Source of the DNA: Reyranella humidisoli
GTDB lineage: Bacteria; Pseudomonadota; Alphaproteobacteria; Reyranellales; Reyranellaceae
Direction: 5' to 3'
DNA length: 64,000 nucleotides
Assembly (NCBI RefSeq): GCF_019039055.1
Contig: NZ_JAHOPB010000001.1
Span: 2,046,001 to 2,110,000 of the forward strand
Shown piece by piece: positions 60,202 through 64,000 of the stretch. Both the position numbers and the translations under genes were made by a program. Below the pieces are notes generated by a model. The model worked only from the letters and a program-made list of their open reading frames with translations, made no database searches and was not told where the DNA came from. Position 1 is the first letter of the stretch. Every line of letters begins with the position of its first letter.

Positions 60202-60951
60202 ATGGCAAATCCGAACTTCGGCACCTTCAACCGCGCCGGCACAGTCGCCGACCAGGCGTCGTTTGATGTCGGTCTCCGCGCCCACATGGTGCGGGTGTAC
60301 AACTACATGGCTTCGGGGCTCGCGCTGTCGGGCATCGTGGCTTTCGGTCTGTTCAGCTCGCCGGAACTCGCCAGCCTGTTCTTCCAGGTTCAGTCGGGTC
60401 GCGTCGTCGGACTGAACATGCTGGGCTGGATCGCGATCTTCGCGCCGCTCGGCCTGCTGCTGCTCGTCTCGTTCCGCGCTGCTCAGATGAGCACCGCTGC
60501 GGTACAGGCGGTCTACTGGACGGTCACGGCCCTGATGGGCGTCAGCCTGTCGCTCGTGCTGTTCCGCTACACGGGTGCCAGCGTCGCGCGCACCTTCTTC
60601 GTGACGGCCGCCGCCTTCGGCGCGCTGAGCCTCTACGGCTACACGACGAAGCGTGACCTGACGGCCATGGGCAAGTTCCTGTTCATGGGCGTGATCGGCC
60701 TGATCCTGGCCGGTATCGTCAACATGATCTGGCCGTCGGGCACGATGAGCTTCATCATCTCGGCCGCCGGCGTGCTGATCTTCTCGGGCCTGATCGCCTA
60801 CGACACCCAGAAGATCAAGGAACAGTACTCCGAGGCCTGGGGCACGGACATGATCGAAAAGGTCGCCGTTTTCGGCGCTCTCAGCCTCTACCTGGACTTC
60901 GTGAACCTGTTCCAGTTCCTGATGAGCTTCATGGGCCAGTCCCGCGACTAG
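60202..60951 (+). CDS. Bax inhibitor-1/YccA-family membrane protein
   Basis: This 249-residue protein has seven hydrophobic helices and the family ending AYDTQKIKEQY, with the Asp pair region that gates Ca2+ in characterised members, then ALSLYLDFVNLFQFLM. It probably leaks protons or Ca2+ or controls FtsH, as YccA does. The ATG at 60202 is 12 bases from GGAGG, rather long, but no better start fits. A strong terminator follows. Confidence 0.92.
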   Translation: MANPNFGTFNRAGTVADQASFDVGLRAHMVRVYNYMASGLALSGIVAFGLFSSPELASLFFQVQSGRVVGLNMLGWIAIFAPLGLLLLVSFRAAQMSTAAVQAVYWTVTALMGVSLSLVLFRYTGASVARTFFVTAAAFGALSLYGYTTKRDLTAMGKFLFMGVIGLILAGIVNMIWPSGTMSFIISAAGVLIFSGLIAYDTQKIKEQYSEAWGTDMIEKVAVFGALSLYLDFVNLFQFLMSFMGQSRD

Positions 60952-60974
60952 CCCTACCGGAGCGACTGACTAAC

Positions 60975-61004
60975 GAGCGCCCGGGTCGCAAGACCCGGGC
61001 GCTC
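60975..61004 (+). terminator. Terminator after the Bax-inhibitor-1 gene
   Basis: A perfect 13-bp GC-rich stem, GAGCGCCCGGGTC (60975-60987) and GACCCGGGCGCTC (60992-61004), surrounds a GCAA tetraloop. TGCATTTG follows, a weak T run. It lies 24 bp after the stop and before nhaA. Confidence 0.8.
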
Positions 61005-61022
61005 TGCATTTGAGGGGGCGAC

Positions 61023-62201
61023 GTGGCTGCACACAAGGCAGGAAACAGGTTCAAGGCGTTCATCGACAGCGAGGCAGCCTCGGCGCTTCCCCTGCTCGGC
61101 GCCGCGATCCTGGCCCTGGTGCTGGCGAACTCGCCGCTGCGGGACGCGGTCCAGCAGTTCCTGGGCGCGAAGGTGGGTTACGAGCATCAGGGCTTCGGCG
61201 TTTACAAGCCGCTGCTGCTCTGGATCAACGACGGGCTGATGGCCGTCTTCTTCCTGCTCGTCGGCCTCGAGATCAAGCGCGAGGTCGTCGAAGGCGAACT
61301 CTCGCGGCCCTCGCAGGTGGCGCTGCCGATCGCCGGCGCCGTTGGCGGCATGGTCGTGCCGGCCGCACTCTATGCCGCCTTCAACTGGTCCGATCCGGTG
61401 GCGCTGCGTGGCTGGGCGATCCCGGCGGCGACCGACATCGCGTTTTCGCTCGGTGTACTGGCGGCACTGGGCAGTCGCGTGCCGCTGTCTCTCAAGGTGT
61501 TCCTCACGACGCTGGCCATCGTCGACGATCTCGGCGCCATCCTGGTGATCGCCGTGTTCTACACGAGCCAGCTTTCGGTCGTGTCGATCGTCGTGGCCGG
61601 GCTCTGCCTGGTGGTTCTGGCGGCGCTCAATCGTTTCGGCGTACGCCGCCTCGCGCCGTATCTCCTCGTCGGTGCCGTGCTCTGGCTGGCCGTCCTGAAG
61701 TCCGGCGTGCATGCGACGCTCGCCGGCGTCGCGCTCGCCATGTTCATCCCCCTGAAGTCGGCCGGAGAGGCCGACGAGGCCCGGCCCGCGATCTGGCTCG
61801 AACATGTTCTGAAGCCGTGGTCGGCCTGGTTCATCATGCCGGTCTTCGCCTTCGCCAGTGCGGGCCTCTCGCTCGCGGGCCTGTCCCTGGCCGCCCTCGC
61901 CGCGCCAATTCCGCTCGGTATCATGGCCGGCCTCTTCATCGGCAAACAGGTCGGCATCGTGCTGGGCGCGGGACTGCTGATCGCTCTCGGCCTTGCGTCG
62001 ATGCCTGCCGGCGGATCATGGCGGTCGCTCTATGGCGTCTCGATCCTCGGTGGCATCGGCTTCACGATGAGCCTGTTCATCGGCACGCTGGCATTTCCCG
62101 ATCCCCAGTTCGAGTCCCAGGTTCGCCTGGGTGTTCTTGCAGGATCGCTGCTGTCGGCGATCGTCGGCTATCTCATCCTGAGGCTCGGGCCGCGTCCCTA
62201 G
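61023..62201 (+). CDS. nhaA: Na+/H+ antiporter NhaA
   Basis: This 392-residue inner-membrane antiporter has Asp138 in AATDIAFS and the key pair Asp168-Asp169 in IVDDLGAI, matching D133, D163 and D164 of E. coli NhaA. LLVGLEIKREVVEGEL and GGIGFTMSLFIGTLAF are also diagnostic. It exports Na+ for protons and supports growth at high pH and salt. The start is a GTG at 61023 after GAGGGGGCGAC. Confidence 0.96.
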   Translation: MAAHKAGNRFKAFIDSEAASALPLLGAAILALVLANSPLRDAVQQFLGAKVGYEHQGFGVYKPLLLWINDGLMAVFFLLVGLEIKREVVEGELSRPSQVALPIAGAVGGMVVPAALYAAFNWSDPVALRGWAIPAATDIAFSLGVLAALGSRVPLSLKVFLTTLAIVDDLGAILVIAVFYTSQLSVVSIVVAGLCLVVLAALNRFGVRRLAPYLLVGAVLWLAVLKSGVHATLAGVALAMFIPLKSAGEADEARPAIWLEHVLKPWSAWFIMPVFAFASAGLSLAGLSLAALAAPIPLGIMAGLFIGKQVGIVLGAGLLIALGLASMPAGGSWRSLYGVSILGGIGFTMSLFIGTLAFPDPQFESQVRLGVLAGSLLSAIVGYLILRLGPRP

Positions 62202-62237
62202 ATTGCGTCGCGCGTTCGTCGCCCTATACTTTCGGTC

Positions 62238-62744
62238 ATGCGGCGTACCTCCTATGAACAGATGAACTGCTCGATCGCGTCGGCGCTCGACGTGGTCGGT
62301 GAGCCGTGGACGCTGCTGATCGTGCGCGACGCCTTCTACGGCGTGCGCCGCTTCGACGATTTCCAGGAGAATCTCGGCATCGCGCGCAACGTCTTGACCG
62401 CGCGACTGAAGAAACTCGTGGAGGCCGGCGTCTTCCGCAAGATCGCCTATCGCCAGCGTCCGCTTCGCCACGAATATCGTCTTACCGAAAAAGGCGCGGC
62501 GCTGTTCACCGTGATCGTCGGGCTCAAGCAGTGGGGCGACCGGTTCGGCGCCGCTTCGCGCGACGGCCGGCCGATGGATCTTGTCGACCGCGCCGGCAAC
62601 ACGCCGCTCGATCCCGTGCTGATCGACGCCGTCAGCGGACGGCGGCTGGAACTTACCAACGTGCGCGCGGTAGCCGGGCCGGGCGCCGACCAGAGCACAC
62701 GCACTTTCTTCGAGCGACTGGCGATCAACCGCCCAGCACGTTAG
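62238..62744 (+). CDS. HxlR-family transcriptional regulator
   Basis: This 168-residue regulator has the HxlR winged helix: CSIASALDVVGEPWTLLIVRDAFYGVRRFDDF, then LTARLKKLVEAGVFRK and RHEYRLTEKGAAL. The Cys near the N-terminus (Cys11) is the redox or aldehyde sensor in several relatives. A C-terminal extension of about 50 residues is present. It is not paired with an obvious target; the nearest genes are nhaA and DUF4169. Confidence 0.9.
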   Translation: MRRTSYEQMNCSIASALDVVGEPWTLLIVRDAFYGVRRFDDFQENLGIARNVLTARLKKLVEAGVFRKIAYRQRPLRHEYRLTEKGAALFTVIVGLKQWGDRFGAASRDGRPMDLVDRAGNTPLDPVLIDAVSGRRLELTNVRAVAGPGADQSTRTFFERLAINRPAR

Positions 62745-62761
62745 GCGACAATCAAATTGGC

Positions 62762-62891
62762 CGTCGTCCTGAGCGACGTCGTCCGAGGGGCGGGCGCAGT
62801 CGAAGGACCTCTTTTCCGGCGCATGACGTTTCGCAGAGAAAAGAGGTCCTTCGACTGCGTTCGCTGCGCTCACTCCGCTCAGGACGACGGA
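62762..62891. repeat. Palindromic intergenic element (CGTCCTGAGCG type)
   Basis: Outer arms of 15 bp (CCGTCGTCCTGAGCG at 62762-62776, complement at 62877-62891) and inner arms of 22 bp (62796-62817, 62839-62860; core GTCGAAGGACCTC) are perfect. The total is 130 bp, between convergent hxlR and DUF4169 genes. It is a third type of the palindromic elements in this window. Confidence 0.85.
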
Positions 62892-62915
62892 GGTTTTTGC
62901 TGGCGTCAGTCGCGG

Positions 62916-63101
62916 TCAGTCTTTCTCCGGCTCGAGCCGCTTGCCGTCGAGCGTGCGCACGGTGCGTTCCGCCGCGTCCTTGTCGGCTTCTTTCTCCGCG
63001 CGGGTACGGCCGAAGCGGCGGCGGTTGGCGTCGGCTTCCGTCTCGCGTTCGCGTTTCGCCTTGTCCTTGCGGGCGCGTCGCAGGTTCAGGATCTCGGCCA
63101 T
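62916..63101 (-). CDS. DUF4169 family small protein
   Basis: The 61-residue sequence is typical of DUF4169: MAEILNLRRARKDKAKRERE, then ANRRRFGRTRAEKEAD and the ending LDGKRLE. It is a short, very basic and helical protein of unknown role, found throughout alphaproteobacteria. AGAGAAATCC precedes the ATG. It is divergent from the AsmA gene across 67 bp. Confidence 0.87.
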   Translation of the reverse strand: MAEILNLRRARKDKAKRERETEADANRRRFGRTRAEKEADKDAAERTVRTLDGKRLEPEKD

Positions 63102-63168
63102 GGATTTCTCTATGCCGCGCTTGGCACCGATGCGCTAGTCTTGGACGAGCCGGATCGGGGAGCCCGCC

Positions 63169-64000
63169 ATGACACCAACCACCCGCAAGCGTCTCCTGAT
63201 CGGCGGCGGTGGCATCGTTGCCCTGCTGGTCGCCCTCGTCGTCGCGGCGCCCGCGCTGATCGACATCAATTCCTACAAGCCGCTGATCGTTTCGCAGGTG
63301 AAGACCGCGACCGGCCGCGACCTCGTGATCGACGGACCCATCTCGCTCTCGCTGCTGCCCACGCCGACCGTTTCCGTGACGGGCGTGAAGTTCTTCAACG
63401 CCGCCGGCTCGAAGAACGCCAACATGGTCGAGGTCAAGTCGGTCACCGTGCAGCCCTCCCTGCTTGCCCTGCTCGTCGGCAGGATCGAGGTCGGCGAGGT
63501 GACGCTGGTCGAGCCGAAGATCGTTCTGGAGATCAACGCCGCGGGCAAGCCGAACTGGGAGTTCGCGCCGTCGGTCGCCGAAGCGAAGCCCGCCGCCGCC
63601 AAGCCAAGCTCGCCGCGGCCGCTGTCGCTCGGCCGGCTTACCATCGACAACGGCACGCTGATTTTCAGCGATTCGAAGGCGGGCCTGTCCGTGGTTGGCG
63701 AGAAGGCCAACTTCTCGGCGTCGGTCGGCTCCATCGACGGACCCTATACTCTGGCGGGCGGCGCCACCGTGAACGGCGCGCCGCTCAAGCTCGATCTCGC
63801 GGTCGGCGCGCGCGGTGCCAACGGCCATAGCGCCGACGTCACCCTGCAGGCCGGCGGCGGCAAGCTCGGCTTCAAGGGCACGCTGAGCGAGCTGGGCGCG
63901 GCGGCAAAGGTTTCCGGGATCGCCTCGGTCTCGGCCGATTCGCTCACGACCTTCGTCGGCACGCTGGTCAAGCTCTCGGGCCAGCCCGAACCGCCCCTGC
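63169..64000 (+). CDS. AsmA-family protein, N-terminal part (runs off the window)
   Basis: The frame from the ATG at 63169 (GGGGAGCCCGCC before it) is open to the end of the window, 277 codons. It starts with a membrane anchor (RKRLLIGGGGIVALLVALVVAAPALI), then the AsmA N-terminal block DINSYKPLIVSQVKTATGRDLVIDGPISLSLLP and SVTGVKFFNA, and beta-rich sequence. AsmA-like proteins bridge the periplasm and move or organise phospholipids at the outer membrane. The C-terminus lies outside the window. Confidence 0.9.
   Translation, partial: MTPTTRKRLLIGGGGIVALLVALVVAAPALIDINSYKPLIVSQVKTATGRDLVIDGPISLSLLPTPTVSVTGVKFFNAAGSKNANMVEVKSVTVQPSLLALLVGRIEVGEVTLVEPKIVLEINAAGKPNWEFAPSVAEAKPAAAKPSSPRPLSLGRLTIDNGTLIFSDSKAGLSVVGEKANFSASVGSIDGPYTLAGGATVNGAPLKLDLAVGARGANGHSADVTLQAGGGKLGFKGTLSELGAAAKVSGIASVSADSLTTFVGTLVKLSGQPEPPL

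Noticed and set aside
57431..60208. A 925-codon open frame on the minus strand opposite YbbP
   Set aside because: It is His/Arg/Gln-rich low-complexity sequence without any motif, while the plus strand encodes a clear FtsX-type permease.

Overview
The window is one continuous stretch of a GC-rich chromosome from an alphaproteobacterium. The gene content fits a metabolically versatile soil or water Rhodospirillales/Reyranella-like lineage: several Bug-type tricarboxylate receptors without membrane partners, TauD dioxygenases, class III CoA-transferases, a BdhA/acetoacetate decarboxylase pair and ChrA. The genus is an inference; no rRNA or tRNA gene is present to anchor it. Coding density is very high, many genes overlap by ATGA or GTGA, and no gap without a gene exceeds 300 bases.

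Layout. 1-485: C-terminal end of an RTX protein. 544-3722: a minus-strand TauD / Bug receptor / acyl-CoA-dehydrogenase-like monooxygenase operon. 3767-4842: an OmpA-family porin-like gene with a strong terminator and a 5' hairpin that can hide its ribosome site. 4943-7848: patatin, acetoacetate decarboxylase and 3-hydroxybutyrate dehydrogenase (ketone-body / PHB metabolism).

7809-17560 is the most interesting region: a lasso-peptide-type RiPP cluster. It encodes an HPr-kinase-like enzyme, B2 peptidase, asparagine-synthetase-like cyclase, PqqD-like leader-binding B1, two tandem precursors and a PF14907-type nucleotidyltransferase on the minus strand. Divergently placed are two PhyH-type Fe(II)/2-oxoglutarate oxygenases. 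Convergent to those are an ABC exporter and a fucosyltransferase-like enzyme. The precursors arose by an exact 384-bp tandem duplication that left a truncated B1 relic. Both end in a C-terminal Ser, the residue phosphorylated in kinase-containing lasso systems such as paeninodin, and their only well placed ring acceptor (Asp55) does not fit the usual cleavage site.

17635-29992: LLM oxidoreductase, LolA, GNAT acetyltransferase, acyl-CoA ligase with a DMT transporter, YkvA, SDR, two secreted proteins, a rhodanese-ChrB/ChrA chromate operon behind an operator-like inverted repeat, an SGNH hydrolase and a TAXI receptor. 29998-34404: two Bug receptors, a degenerate CusF-like protein, and a second TauD-Bug operon divergent from a GntR regulator. 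34408-40057: pterin dehydratase and a dipeptide-type ABC importer whose binding protein is convergent with its permease/ATPase genes. 40195-44435: a metallopeptidase, then an operon of Bug receptor, Mug glycosylase, DUF1254 protein and exported superoxide dismutase. 44608-49954: acyl-CoA dehydrogenases and two class III CoA-transferases. 49981-55466: sirtuin, LMW phosphatase, dimethylformamidase-like large subunit, Bug receptor and phosphotriesterase-like hydrolase. 55589-64000: ThpR, TesA divergent from YbbA/YbbP, Bax-inhibitor-1, NhaA, HxlR, DUF4169 and the start of an AsmA protein.

Every convergent gap longer than about 40 bp from 36 kb onward carries a palindromic intergenic repeat that probably serves as a two-way transcription stop.
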